A stretch of 64,000 nt of DNA from an uncultured Dyadobacter sp. GTDB taxonomy: Bacteria > Bacteroidota > Bacteroidia > Cytophagales > Spirosomataceae. The translations under genes were made by a program, and so were the position numbers. The stretch's first letter is position 1, and each line of letters begins with the position of its first letter. Of the stretch, positions 51,409 through 59,781 are shown one piece after another. The stretch covers positions 124,001 through 188,000 of the forward strand of contig NZ_CAMLSE010000003.1 in assembly GCF_946482605.1 (NCBI RefSeq), given 5' to 3'. A model generated the notes under the pieces. That model had not been told where the DNA came from. It worked only from the letters and a program-made list of their open reading frames with translations, and did no database searches.

Positions 51409-52389
51409 ATGCATTACCTGCAAATCATCAGTTTCGTCAACTGGATTGCCATCACCCTGCTGTTCGTGCTGGTGATGGCTGAAACCCTTTTTCCTGCCAA
51501 AGGAGGCGACGCGGCTTCCGCCATGGGCAAGGGCATTTATTACCTCGCCATCATCGTACTGATCCTGCTCCTGGCTCTGAACCTCATGCCATTCAGATGG
51601 AGCAAATACCTCACATTTGGATTGATCGTTGTTCCGCTTGCCTGGATAAAGTTCGGATCGTCGGTGGGAAAGCTAAAACGTACGATCACCGGTATCATCG
51701 ACGCGAAACCTATTTTCGAAGACCGGGAAAGGGAAGACATGGCCCGGGCTATTTTCCGGTCAAAGCCGGATCGCCTCCGGAAGTACTTAAAAACGCAATC
51801 CAGGATGCAGGAGTCGGCGTATGCCTATCCGGTTTTGGTGCTCGCGGTAAAAGCCGCCGTAAATTTCGCCGATCACCCAGCGGACCGGCTGGCGTGCATT
51901 CAGGCGTTGCTGGACGCTGGTGTGCCTATCGCCAGCCGCAACACTTCGGAGGAGAACCTGCTTTTCGCTCCCGCGTCGATGAGCAATGCGCGTGTGCTCG
52001 CATTCCTGCTGGCAAATGGGGCCGACGCCAATAGCAAAGTGACCGATTATGGCTCCGGGAGGCGAAATACAGTGCCGGTCATCTTTGAATCGATGGGCAT
52101 CGCCTCAGGCGCGCTGGCATGTGTAGAGGCACTGCTCGCGCATGGTGCAAACCCGAACGCCCTGAAACCCCGGGATGGTGACCGGCTGAACGTTTCCGTC
52201 CTGCTTTATGCGGCGGAGCGGCAAAGATGGGATATCTGCGCGCTGCTGATCGAAAAAGGTGCCGACCCGCATTACGTCACATCCGACGGAACGTCGCTTG
52301 GGAAGTACATGGCAGAAGCAGAGCCTTTTAATTCTGATGGCTTCGTTACCATCGCCAATTTCGAAAGGGTAAAGAAGAGCATTCAATAA
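51409..52389 (+). CDS. Ankyrin-repeat protein with N-terminal membrane segments
   Basis: Starting at 51409 (MHYLQIISFVNWIAITLLFVLVM) it has about 326 residues; an upstream ATG at 51376 adds 11 unlikely residues. Two or three membrane helices occupy the first 90 residues, followed by a soluble domain with ankyrin-type repeats: LACIQALLDAGVPIASRNTSEENLLFAPASMSNARVLAFLLANGADANSK, ALACVEALLAHGANPNALKPRDGD and RWDICALLIEKGADPHYVTSDG. Ankyrin repeats bind other proteins. Partner and role are unknown; the DKNYY gene just upstream is the obvious candidate partner. Confidence 0.75.
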   Translation: MHYLQIISFVNWIAITLLFVLVMAETLFPAKGGDAASAMGKGIYYLAIIVLILLLALNLMPFRWSKYLTFGLIVVPLAWIKFGSSVGKLKRTITGIIDAKPIFEDREREDMARAIFRSKPDRLRKYLKTQSRMQESAYAYPVLVLAVKAAVNFADHPADRLACIQALLDAGVPIASRNTSEENLLFAPASMSNARVLAFLLANGADANSKVTDYGSGRRNTVPVIFESMGIASGALACVEALLAHGANPNALKPRDGDRLNVSVLLYAAERQRWDICALLIEKGADPHYVTSDGTSLGKYMAEAEPFNSDGFVTIANFERVKKSIQ

Positions 52390-52447
52390 TAACGCCCTGG
52401 TATTGCGGCCCTTCAAGATTACAAAGGCCATATCAAGCATATGTCAG

Positions 52448-52495
52448 CAAAAAGGAAGTGAGGCGATGACTGGTCATCGCCTCACTTCCTTTTTG
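52448..52495. terminator. Bidirectional terminator between convergent genes
   Basis: A perfect inverted repeat with 23-base arms (52448-52470 and 52473-52495) and a 2-base centre, AAAAA on one side and TTTTT on the other. It lies between the ankyrin gene and the small secreted protein gene, which converge, and can end both transcripts. Confidence 0.9.
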
Positions 52496-52520
52496 TTCAT
52501 TTGGCATGAACCAGAACCTC

Positions 52521-52901
52521 CTACTTCACACGCTTGGCGGTTGCGTCGAACATATTCATCATGTTGCCTTTGAGATTGTCGTCATCCACTTTCGAAAGGT
52601 CTAGCGTGACATCGTAACCCTGGGCCGAAAAACCGAGCATAATCTTATCGCCGTTCTCTTCAATACTGGTAATAGCGATCTTTTCACCACCTGGCTCAGC
52701 CGCATTAACCAGCTGACCGCTTAGTTTGCCATCTGTCCTGGTCAGTTCAGCCAACAATTTGGAATCGCCATTTGGCGTGCCCACTACGGTAATTTCCCAC
52801 TTTCCCGCAAAAAATTCCGCCGGTGCACTGGTTTGAGCAATGCTAGTGAACGCTACGCCTAACATCAGGAAGATCGCAATAATAGAATTAACCCTTTGCA
52901 T
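52521..52901 (-). CDS. Small secreted protein, function unknown
   Basis: With the start at 52901 the product is 126 residues with a signal peptide (MQRVNSIIAIFLMLGVAFTSIAQ); the ATG at 52943 would add 14 residues and bury the signal. The mature part is beta-rich, lipocalin-like in look (FFAGKWEITVVGTPNGDSKLLAELTRTDGKLSGQLVNAAEPGGEKIAITSIEENGDKIMLGFSAQGYDVTLDL). No enzyme motif is visible. Divergent from it, across a strong palindrome, lies an MFS efflux gene. Confidence 0.7.
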   Translation of the reverse strand: MQRVNSIIAIFLMLGVAFTSIAQTSAPAEFFAGKWEITVVGTPNGDSKLLAELTRTDGKLSGQLVNAAEPGGEKIAITSIEENGDKIMLGFSAQGYDVTLDLSKVDDDNLKGNMMNMFDATAKRVK

Positions 52902-52996
52902 AGTTATGATGATAAAAGTGAACAATATCCGCGCTTGACTCATATCCGTATAGTCTCGCTGACGGCTTCGAAAACAAAGGTAAAGAAGAAATATTT

Positions 52997-53021
52997 TTAT
53001 TGTCTATTATTTAGACAATAA
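52997..53021. promoter_or_regulatory. Palindromic operator-like site between small secreted protein and MFS genes
   Basis: Arms TTATTGTCTA (52997-53006) and TAGACAATAA (53012-53021) are perfect 10-base inverted repeats with a 5-base centre. It lies in the divergent intergenic region, 96 bp from the secreted-protein start and about 95-145 bp before the MFS start. The size and symmetry fit a dimeric repressor of the MarR, TetR or related type; no such gene is adjacent. Confidence 0.5.
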
Positions 53022-53164
53022 TTTTTTTACAATTATTTAACACCTGAATCCAACGCAGCTGAGGCCATTTTGTCCGGTCTGCCCCGTCACAAAGTCTATT
53101 TTGCCCGCCGCGGGCTATGTGTCAGCATGTTAATTTTGAAAATCTAAACGAATATCAAAAAGCC

Positions 53165-54355
53165 ATGAAAATGAAACCGGGAGAGTTTATTGCCTTGTCG
53201 GCCTGCACCATGACGCTCACTGCGCTGGGGATCGATATCATGCTTCCGGCTTTCGGGGAATTGCGCAGGCATTTCGGACTTAGCGGCGACTCAACTGCCA
53301 CTGCCCGGATCATCTCCTTCTTTTTTATGGGACAGGTTGCTCAAATCGGCTTCGGCGCACTCTCCGATCGTTTCGGGCGGATCCCGATTCTTCGGACGGG
53401 TTTCCCGCTCTATATTACAGGCGGCATCGTGGCTGCGCTGGCCCCCACCCTCGAACTCATGCTCGCGGCGAGGTTCGTAGCAGGAATGGGTGCATCGGCG
53501 GTGTTTATGACCACCATTGCAGGCGTCCGCGACCGGTTTGTGGGTGACGAAATGGCCCGGATCATGTCGCTGATCTTTACAATCTTCCTTTTCACACCCG
53601 TGCTGGCGCCATTTCTGGGAATGGCCATTCTGACGGTTTCGTCCTGGCAGATGGTTTTCTTCACACCGCCCTTGTTCGCCGTCATCGTATTCGTTTGGTC
53701 ACTCCGGTTGGAAGAATCCCTGCCTGCCGATCAACGTATCGCATTGGATCTGGCCACAGTGGCGCGGTCGATCCGGAAGGTGGTCAGTAACAAGACATTC
53801 CTCCGCTACACCATCGTCACCACCTTCCTTTTCACCGGATTGAGCTCCTATGTGGCCAGCTCGGAGCATATTGTCGGTGAAATTTATGGTAAACCTGAAT
53901 TGTTTGCCTGGATATTTGCCGGCATGGGTCTGCTGATGTCCCTGTGCGCATTGTTCAATTCACGTCTTTCTTCCCGGTTTGGAGCGCGAACCGCAATTAA
54001 ATGGCTGCTGGCCGCTTATACGATTATCGGCGGCGTGCTCCTGCTATTCACCTGGCTCGTTGGTGATCCACCTCGTATGTTTCCGTTTTTTATAGGCGTA
54101 GCAATGCTGATGGCCATCAACCTGGCCATCGAGCCCAATAGCAGCGCACTGGCCCTCGAACCGATGGGAAAGATGGCTGGTATGGCCTCGGCGATTTACG
54201 GTACTGCCTTCTTTTTCGTCGGAGCTTCGCTGGGTTCTGTGATCAGCGCACTTATGAGCCATAGTGTCGTTCCGCTGGTAGTCAGCTTCTTTGCGATCGG
54301 GGTAATTGCTACCTTACTGGTCTTCGGCGACCGCCGGACCACGAGGCCTTTGTAG
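53165..54355 (+). CDS. MFS drug-efflux transporter, Bcr/CflA type
   Basis: Twelve-helix major facilitator pump for small molecules. The start at 53165 (MKMKPGEFIALSAC) is preferred to 53117, which adds 16 polar residues. Helix 1 holds TLTALGIDIMLPAFGELRRHFGL, the Bcr/CflA signature; motif A is seen as GALSDRFGRIPILRTGFPLY; RFVAGMGASAVFMTTIAGVRDRFVGDEMARIMSL is the motif C region. The palindrome upstream is a probable regulator site. Substrate is not predictable; relatives export bicyclomycin, sulfonamides or purines. Confidence 0.88.
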   Translation: MKMKPGEFIALSACTMTLTALGIDIMLPAFGELRRHFGLSGDSTATARIISFFFMGQVAQIGFGALSDRFGRIPILRTGFPLYITGGIVAALAPTLELMLAARFVAGMGASAVFMTTIAGVRDRFVGDEMARIMSLIFTIFLFTPVLAPFLGMAILTVSSWQMVFFTPPLFAVIVFVWSLRLEESLPADQRIALDLATVARSIRKVVSNKTFLRYTIVTTFLFTGLSSYVASSEHIVGEIYGKPELFAWIFAGMGLLMSLCALFNSRLSSRFGARTAIKWLLAAYTIIGGVLLLFTWLVGDPPRMFPFFIGVAMLMAINLAIEPNSSALALEPMGKMAGMASAIYGTAFFFVGASLGSVISALMSHSVVPLVVSFFAIGVIATLLVFGDRRTTRPL

Positions 54356-54475
54356 CCATTTGGTGGATGTTAACCATTTCATGACCAATTTTAACAGGTC
54401 GGCCCGGGGAAATGCAAAGGATGTTCAAAACGATATACTTTGCATGATCAATCCTAACCTATCCATAAATAAGCC

Positions 54476-55828
54476 ATGAAATGCCACTTATGCCCCGCCT
54501 TTTTAGTGTTTCCTTTGCTGACGCTGCTCTTCACCTGCCAGACCTTTGTGGCTGCGAATGCACAGGCTCCGTCAGGAGAAAAGGAACTATACATCCCAGC
54601 CAAGGCCATGCGCGTGCCCGATGGCAACGACTATAACAATGCGGAAAGCGAGTTCAGCTTCAAACGTATGGTGCAATCGCCGAATATCGCCATTTTCTGG
54701 CACAAGGAATTTGGCAGTGATCCCATGCAGAACAGCGACACCACCAAACGCTTCGACGCCCAGGCCGCATTGAAAGAGTGCGAGCGGTTTTACGACTATT
54801 ATGTCAATGATTTAAAAATTGTCCAAAAAGGAAATTCGCTGACCGACCGCTACAAAATGATCCTCTACGTGATCGGCGGTACGGAACAGACTGCATTTGG
54901 CGGTGGGGTAGAGAATAAAATAGGTATTCTCTGGACACCTGCCGTGCGTATGAGCAAGGCTCCGTACGGCGCACTGGCGCATGAGCTCGGCCACGCATTC
55001 CAGTATATGTCGCGATCCGACAGCAAAACCGGCCCCCGTGGCCCGATCATGGAAATGTCGGCGCAGTATGTGCTTTGGCAGGTGTACCCGGAGTGGATGA
55101 CTTTTGAAAACTACCATTTGGTAAACTATCTGAAAAAGACGCACTACGCCTTTTTACATCCCCAAAACATGTACAATTCACCTTATGTGCTGGAATACTG
55201 GTCGGAAAAGCACGGCAAGGAGTTCTTTGGTAACCTCTGCCGTGCCACACAGGAGGGGGAAGACCCTGTAATGACGTACAAAAGGCTGAATGGGCTTAGC
55301 CAGGAGGCATTCAACGACGAAATGTTCGATGCCGTGGCCAGGCAGATCACCTGGGACCTCAAAAGGGTCGAAAAGGTAGCCGCGCGCTATGCCAATCAGC
55401 ATTCCACCAGATTGAATGCGACCGGAAACGGCTGGTATCGGGTAGACTCCGTTAATTGTCCGCAAAACTATGGCTACAACGGCATACCACTGGCTGTACC
55501 CGCAGCCGGAAAAGAAGTCATCGTCGATTTCAAAGGCATCGCGGGCGCCAAAGGTTACAGCGACGTTAACACGGACAAGGCCGGATGGCGGTACGGTTTT
55601 GTAGCTTATACGAAGGATGGAAAGCGCGTTTACGGCAAAGCAGCAAGGGAACCGAATGGGAAGGCGAAGATCAGGGTCCCTAAGGATACGCAAAACCTCT
55701 GGCTGGTCGTCAGCGGGGCACCTGCTGCGCATTGGCCGGTCCCGTTCGGGAGACAGAATGCGAAGGTAAAGGAGGAACAATGGCCTTACAAGATCAAACT
55801 GACGGGCACATCCCTCGCTGCTCATTGA
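54476..55828 (+). CDS. DUF6055-family secreted putative metallopeptidase
   Basis: A 450-residue exported protein; the signal ends near residue 30 (VAANAQ). It resembles the DUF6055 group. A zinc-type motif HELGH (His169, Glu170, His173) lies in LAHELGHAFQYMS, with EMSAQYVLWQVYPEW downstream. An early MVQSPNIAIFWHKEFGSDP and a C-terminal beta domain of about 130 residues (PLAVPAAGKEVIVDFKGIAG ... NLWLVVSGAPAAHW) are seen. The HExxH motif predicts a gluzincin-like peptidase but activity of this family is not established to my knowledge. A TATACTTTG string about 45 bp upstream may be its promoter. Confidence 0.75.
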   Translation: MKCHLCPAFLVFPLLTLLFTCQTFVAANAQAPSGEKELYIPAKAMRVPDGNDYNNAESEFSFKRMVQSPNIAIFWHKEFGSDPMQNSDTTKRFDAQAALKECERFYDYYVNDLKIVQKGNSLTDRYKMILYVIGGTEQTAFGGGVENKIGILWTPAVRMSKAPYGALAHELGHAFQYMSRSDSKTGPRGPIMEMSAQYVLWQVYPEWMTFENYHLVNYLKKTHYAFLHPQNMYNSPYVLEYWSEKHGKEFFGNLCRATQEGEDPVMTYKRLNGLSQEAFNDEMFDAVARQITWDLKRVEKVAARYANQHSTRLNATGNGWYRVDSVNCPQNYGYNGIPLAVPAAGKEVIVDFKGIAGAKGYSDVNTDKAGWRYGFVAYTKDGKRVYGKAAREPNGKAKIRVPKDTQNLWLVVSGAPAAHWPVPFGRQNAKVKEEQWPYKIKLTGTSLAAH

Positions 55829-56004
55829 GCCTGGCCCTATGCTGCATTGAGAGCCGCCCACTGACATTTGTCATATCCGTCCCTAACGCCGGTCAGGCTT
55901 TTTGCAGCCGGGGACCGCTTATTTTGATTCACAGGAATGCAGTAGCAGACAAAATCGCTGTCGTCGGCTATTCGCCTGAATCGGAATACTAAAAGATATG
56001 CGAT

Positions 56005-57516
56005 ATGCTCAATAGTTCAAGGATCAAAAAAGCAGGGTTAAATGACCGGATCATGTCCGCACAGCAGGCGGCCGGCATCATTCAGGACGGTATGGTAGTG
56101 GCATCCAGCGGGTTCACGCGGTCGGGTGACAGCAAAGCGGTGCTGGCAGCCCTTGCAGAGCGGAATGAAACCGACCCCTGCCGCATTACGCTCATTACAG
56201 GCGCCTCCCTGGGCCAGGGAACCGACGGCACACTCGCTACCGCAGGCGCGATCCAAATGCGGCTGCCTTTTCAATCCGATCCGGTCATGCGGACGATGAT
56301 CAATCAGGGGACATTGAAATACATTGACGAAAACCTGAGTGAAACTGCGGCGCACCTCCGCAACGGCTTTTTGCCTCCCATCGATGTGGCCGTCATCGAA
56401 GCAGCCTCCATCGAAGCGGACGGCAGCATCGTACCGACTACCTCGGTGGGTAATTCCGCCATCTTTATTGCGATGGCCAAACAGATCATCATCGAGATCA
56501 ACGAGGTGGTTCCGGAAGCCATCCGCGGCATTCACGACATCTTTTTACCCGAGGACGCCACCGGCAGGGCCATTGTTCCCGTAACCAGCGTCTGGGACAG
56601 GATCGGGCAGGATACCATCGCCTGCGACCCGACCAAGATCGTCGGCATTGTGTTTACCAACCGGAAGGACAGTCCGGCCGACATTGCTGGCAGTAACGCC
56701 AACGCACAGGCAATCGCCGCGCATTTACTTGATTTCTTCGAAGGAGAAATCCTGGCTGGCCGCATGACCAGGTCCTTGCGACCGATCCAGGCCGGTATAG
56801 GCAAAATCGCAGACGCCGTGCTGAATGGATTCGCCGAAGGAAATTTTGAACACCTGACCATGTATTCGGAAGTCTTGCAGGACAGCGCATTCAACCTCAT
56901 CGACAGTGGCAAACTTGACTTTGCTTCGGCCAGTTCCCTGACCGTTTCCGAAGCGTGCTACCAGCGCATTTTTGATGATTTTGAACAATACAGACCTAAA
57001 ATCCTGCTGCGTCCGCAAGACATCACCAATGCAGCGGAAGTAATACAGCGCCTGGGGATCATCTCCATCAACACGGCGGTGGAATGTGATATCTACGGCA
57101 ATGTCAACTCATCGCACATTGGCGGCAGCCGCATTGTCAACGGGATCGGCGGTTCGGCGGATTTCGCCCAAAACAGCTACCTCAGCATTTTCGTAACCGA
57201 GTCGGTTTCGAAGCAAGACACCATTTCCCGGATCGTCCCGATGGCCACCCATGTAGACCATTCGGAGCACGACGTGGACATTATCGTGACCGAACAAGGA
57301 CTTGCCGATTTGCGAGGCCTGACGCCGCGGGAGAAGGCCCTGGCCGTCATTAACCATTGTTCACACCCCGGATACCGTGATACGCTCCTGGATTATTTTT
57401 TGAGAGCCTGCCAAAAAGGTGGTCATACGCCGCACCTGCTTGGGGAAGCATTTCAGTTGCACCAGAACCTGGCCCAAACCGGCTCGATGAAAACGGCACT
57501 ATTCCAGCCCGCTTAA
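56005..57516 (+). CDS. Acetyl-CoA hydrolase/transferase family (succinyl-CoA:acetate CoA-transferase-like)
   Basis: Moves CoA between acetate and succinate or hydrolyses acetyl-CoA. The 503-residue protein has QAAGIIQDGMVVASSGFTRSGDSKAVL at the N-terminus, SLRPIQAGIGKIADAVLNGF and then the catalytic Glu289 in FEHLTMYSEVLQDSAFNLIDSGK, where CoA-transferases form a glutamyl-CoA thioester. GGSADFAQNSYLSIF and VDIIVTEQGLADLRGLTPREKA are typical C-terminal parts. The gene ends inside a terminator hairpin and converges on universal stress protein and alcohol dehydrogenase genes. Confidence 0.88.
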   Translation: MLNSSRIKKAGLNDRIMSAQQAAGIIQDGMVVASSGFTRSGDSKAVLAALAERNETDPCRITLITGASLGQGTDGTLATAGAIQMRLPFQSDPVMRTMINQGTLKYIDENLSETAAHLRNGFLPPIDVAVIEAASIEADGSIVPTTSVGNSAIFIAMAKQIIIEINEVVPEAIRGIHDIFLPEDATGRAIVPVTSVWDRIGQDTIACDPTKIVGIVFTNRKDSPADIAGSNANAQAIAAHLLDFFEGEILAGRMTRSLRPIQAGIGKIADAVLNGFAEGNFEHLTMYSEVLQDSAFNLIDSGKLDFASASSLTVSEACYQRIFDDFEQYRPKILLRPQDITNAAEVIQRLGIISINTAVECDIYGNVNSSHIGGSRIVNGIGGSADFAQNSYLSIFVTESVSKQDTISRIVPMATHVDHSEHDVDIIVTEQGLADLRGLTPREKALAVINHCSHPGYRDTLLDYFLRACQKGGHTPHLLGEAFQLHQNLAQTGSMKTALFQPA

Positions 57517-57534
57517 TGCGGCCGGAATAGTGCC
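57495..57534 (+). terminator. Hairpin overlapping the CoA-transferase stop codon
   Basis: GGCACTATTCC (57495-57505) and GGAATAGTGCC (57524-57534) pair perfectly over 11 bp, with a further CCGC/GCGG inner stem; the TAA stop lies in the loop. There is no T-run after it. It sits 21 bp before the stop of the convergent stress-protein gene. Confidence 0.6.
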
Positions 57535-57555
57535 GGGGTGCTTTAAATGGTGTAA

Positions 57556-58386
57556 TCAATGCGTATGAGCAACCGGTAACGCACGGATCGTGGAAGTCCA
57601 AACGGAAACACGACTGTGGTTTACAACATCAGCCGCGACACTATGCCCAAACATTTGTCCGGGGTTTCTCTCACCATGTGTGCAAATGGCGATCATATCC
57701 GCCCCCATCATTCCCGCATAGCGAAGAATCCCCTCCGCTTCATCCGAAGCGCGTTCCACGGCTACGTGAAAATGATCCAAACCGAGTTTCCTGCCAAATT
57801 CGCGGAGGCTCGCCGCTACCTCATCATCACCGGCACTGCGCCCTGTGATCACATGCAACAAGTGCCACCGCGCCTGAATGGCACCGAACAGGGGCATCAT
57901 GCACGCAGCCATCGCGGCTGGTTCTTCCCGGAGATCCACGGGGACCACCACGTTGCGGATCCCGCCCGCGTGAGCCTGCTCCCGTATGCTCATCACCGGC
58001 ACAGGCGAAGTCCGAACGATCTTTTCGGCATGTGAACCCATAAAAAGCCCATCCCAGCCCCGTGATCCCCGGGTTCCGAGCAAGACCATACCGATCTCTT
58101 CCGCTCCGATTACTTCAAGCACCGTGTTGACGAAACGGCCCGGCCGTATAATGTGCCGGACGGGCGTCGTGATGGCCAGTTCCCGGATTGCATCCTCCAA
58201 CCGGCGGGAAACAGCTATCTCACCGTCCGGAATCGCCGGGGCTTTACCTGAGTCGAACACGGTCAGTACGACGAGTTCGCAATGCCTGTCACGGCAAAGC
58301 CCCGCAGCGAACCGCAGGGCATGCAACGACAGTGGTGAAAAGTCGCACGGGATCAGGATCCGGTGTTTAACATCTTCCAAATCCAT
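57556..58386 (-). CDS. Tandem universal stress protein (UspA)
   Basis: A 276-residue cytoplasmic protein with two UspA domains. The first half begins RILIPCDFSPLSLHALRFAAGLCRDRHCELVVLTVF and ends EIGMVLLGTRGSRGWDGLFMGSHAEKIVRTSPVPVMSI, holding the ATP-binding G-2x-G-9x-G-S/T pattern. The second half (NVVVPVDLREEPAAMAACMMPLF ... MIAICTHGERNPGQMFGHSVAADVVNHSRVSVW) is a weaker copy. It is 4 bp downstream of the alcohol dehydrogenase gene, so the two share a transcript. Such proteins bind ATP and support survival under starvation or low oxygen. Confidence 0.9.
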   Translation of the reverse strand: MDLEDVKHRILIPCDFSPLSLHALRFAAGLCRDRHCELVVLTVFDSGKAPAIPDGEIAVSRRLEDAIRELAITTPVRHIIRPGRFVNTVLEVIGAEEIGMVLLGTRGSRGWDGLFMGSHAEKIVRTSPVPVMSIREQAHAGGIRNVVVPVDLREEPAAMAACMMPLFGAIQARWHLLHVITGRSAGDDEVAASLREFGRKLGLDHFHVAVERASDEAEGILRYAGMMGADMIAICTHGERNPGQMFGHSVAADVVNHSRVSVWTSTIRALPVAHTH

Positions 58387-58390
58387 TCTG

Positions 58391-59404
58391 TCAGCTCAAT
58401 TTCATCACAACACGCCCCTCGATCCGGCCTGCTTTCATATCGTCAAAAATGACGTTGATATCATCCAGACGCGCCGTGTGAACGGTGGCCTTCACTTTTC
58501 CCTCCAATGCAAAACCGACCGCCTCCTGCATGTCCTTCCGCGTGCCCACGATTGAACCCCGGATGGTATGGCGGTTCAGTACGGTTTCGAAGATGGGCAG
58601 GTCGAAGCTACCCGGAGGCAGACCGGTGAGCGCCATCGTACCCTTCCGCCTCAGTGTGGCAATCCCTTGCCTGAATGCGGTCGGCGACACGGCTGTCACC
58701 AGCACGCCATGCATTCCGCCTGTTTCCTTTTTCAGAAATGCACCCGGGTCTTCCTCCGATGCATTCACGGTCAGGTCGGCACCCAGCCTCGATGCCAGTT
58801 CAAGCTTCTCAGGACTCACATCGATTGCCGCCACGTGCATACCCATCGCTTTGGCATATTGCACCGCCAGGTGGCCGAGTCCGCCAATACCGGAAATGGC
58901 GACCCACTCCCCTGCCCTGGTTTCAGTCTCTTTCAAGCCCTTGTAAACGGTCACCCCGGCGCAAAGGATAGGTGCCATCCCCACCATATCGGTGCCCGCC
59001 GGCAGGTGAGCCACATACCTGGCATCGGCCAGGACGTATTCGGCATAACTGCCATCTACGCTGTACCCGCCATTCTGTTGTGCATCGCACAGCGTTTCCC
59101 AACCGGTAATGCAAAATTCACAGCAGCCGCAGGCACTGTAAAGCCAGGGAACTCCTACCACATCTCCTTCCCGGATACCAGTAACCTCCGGCCCGACCGC
59201 TGCCACATAGCCGATGCCTTCATGGCCCGGCACCAGCGGAAGTTTGGGTTTCACAGGCCAGTCACCGTCGGTAGCGTGCAGGTCGGTGTGGCATACGCCG
59301 CTGGCTACCACTTTCACCAATATCTGATGACGCCCGGGGCGCTTTACTGCAATTTCTTCTATTTGCAAAGGCTTGCCAAATTCATGGACCACCGCTGCTT
59401 TCAT
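58391..59404 (-). CDS. adhP: Zinc-dependent alcohol dehydrogenase, AdhP-like
   Basis: Medium-chain NAD-dependent alcohol dehydrogenase. The start at 59404 (MKAAVVHEFGKPLQIEEIAVKRPGRHQIL) matches the family; an ATG 15 bp upstream is possible. The catalytic zinc site has GVCHTDLHATDGDWP and LVPGHEGIGYVAAVG; the structural zinc site is CGCCEFCITGWETLC; the cofactor loop is ISGIGGLGHLAVQYAKAMGMHVAAIDVSPEK. Cys, His and Glu ligands are all present. It is followed after 4 bp by the universal stress protein gene. Confidence 0.92.
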   Translation of the reverse strand: MKAAVVHEFGKPLQIEEIAVKRPGRHQILVKVVASGVCHTDLHATDGDWPVKPKLPLVPGHEGIGYVAAVGPEVTGIREGDVVGVPWLYSACGCCEFCITGWETLCDAQQNGGYSVDGSYAEYVLADARYVAHLPAGTDMVGMAPILCAGVTVYKGLKETETRAGEWVAISGIGGLGHLAVQYAKAMGMHVAAIDVSPEKLELASRLGADLTVNASEEDPGAFLKKETGGMHGVLVTAVSPTAFRQGIATLRRKGTMALTGLPPGSFDLPIFETVLNRHTIRGSIVGTRKDMQEAVGFALEGKVKATVHTARLDDINVIFDDMKAGRIEGRVVMKLS

Positions 59405-59607
59405 CGTTTCAGGAAGCATACGAGCATATGTTTATGAATGAATACCGCCAAAGATCCGCACTAAACCGGCGGCCGCTTATGACGAAAGTCACCTTACTGA
59501 ATGATTTCCCTTCACAAGCGGGCTACCGAATCTTTCGATTTTATTGATTTTTTCAGTATCAATATTTTGATTATTATTGTACCAAATCACATCAACAACA
59601 TACGAGC

Positions 59608-59781
59608 ATGCCTGACGATTTAAATGCTAAGCCGGCCTGCAACACCGTCCAAATCCGGCTGAACCCGGGCGACGAGTTCCGGATCGGTCAGGATGGCAGG
59701 GCGGTCGTTGCCCGGGATAATGGTGCAATGGAAGAACTTCATCAGTCGGACGGACGTTCGATCATTCATATCATGGTTTGA
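59608..59781 (+). CDS. Possible small protein of 57 residues
   Basis: ATG at 59608 to TGA at 59779-59781 encodes 57 residues; the sequence alternates hydrophobic and polar positions in its middle (NTVQIRLNPGDEFRIGQDGRA) as in a small beta-fold. It is divergent from adhP and its last 11 bases overlap the end of the convergent DUF4932 gene. No family was recognised. The AT-rich region before it could hold a promoter, but no full consensus was found. It may be a real small protein or a chance frame. Confidence 0.35.
   Translation: MPDDLNAKPACNTVQIRLNPGDEFRIGQDGRAVVARDNGAMEELHQSDGRSIIHIMV

Noticed and set aside
53032..53043. TTATTTAAC-like string resembling one half of the conserved 32-bp element
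   Set aside because: The other half-site AACTATTACTAC is absent at the 8-base spacing and the last bases differ; AT-rich background explains the partial match.
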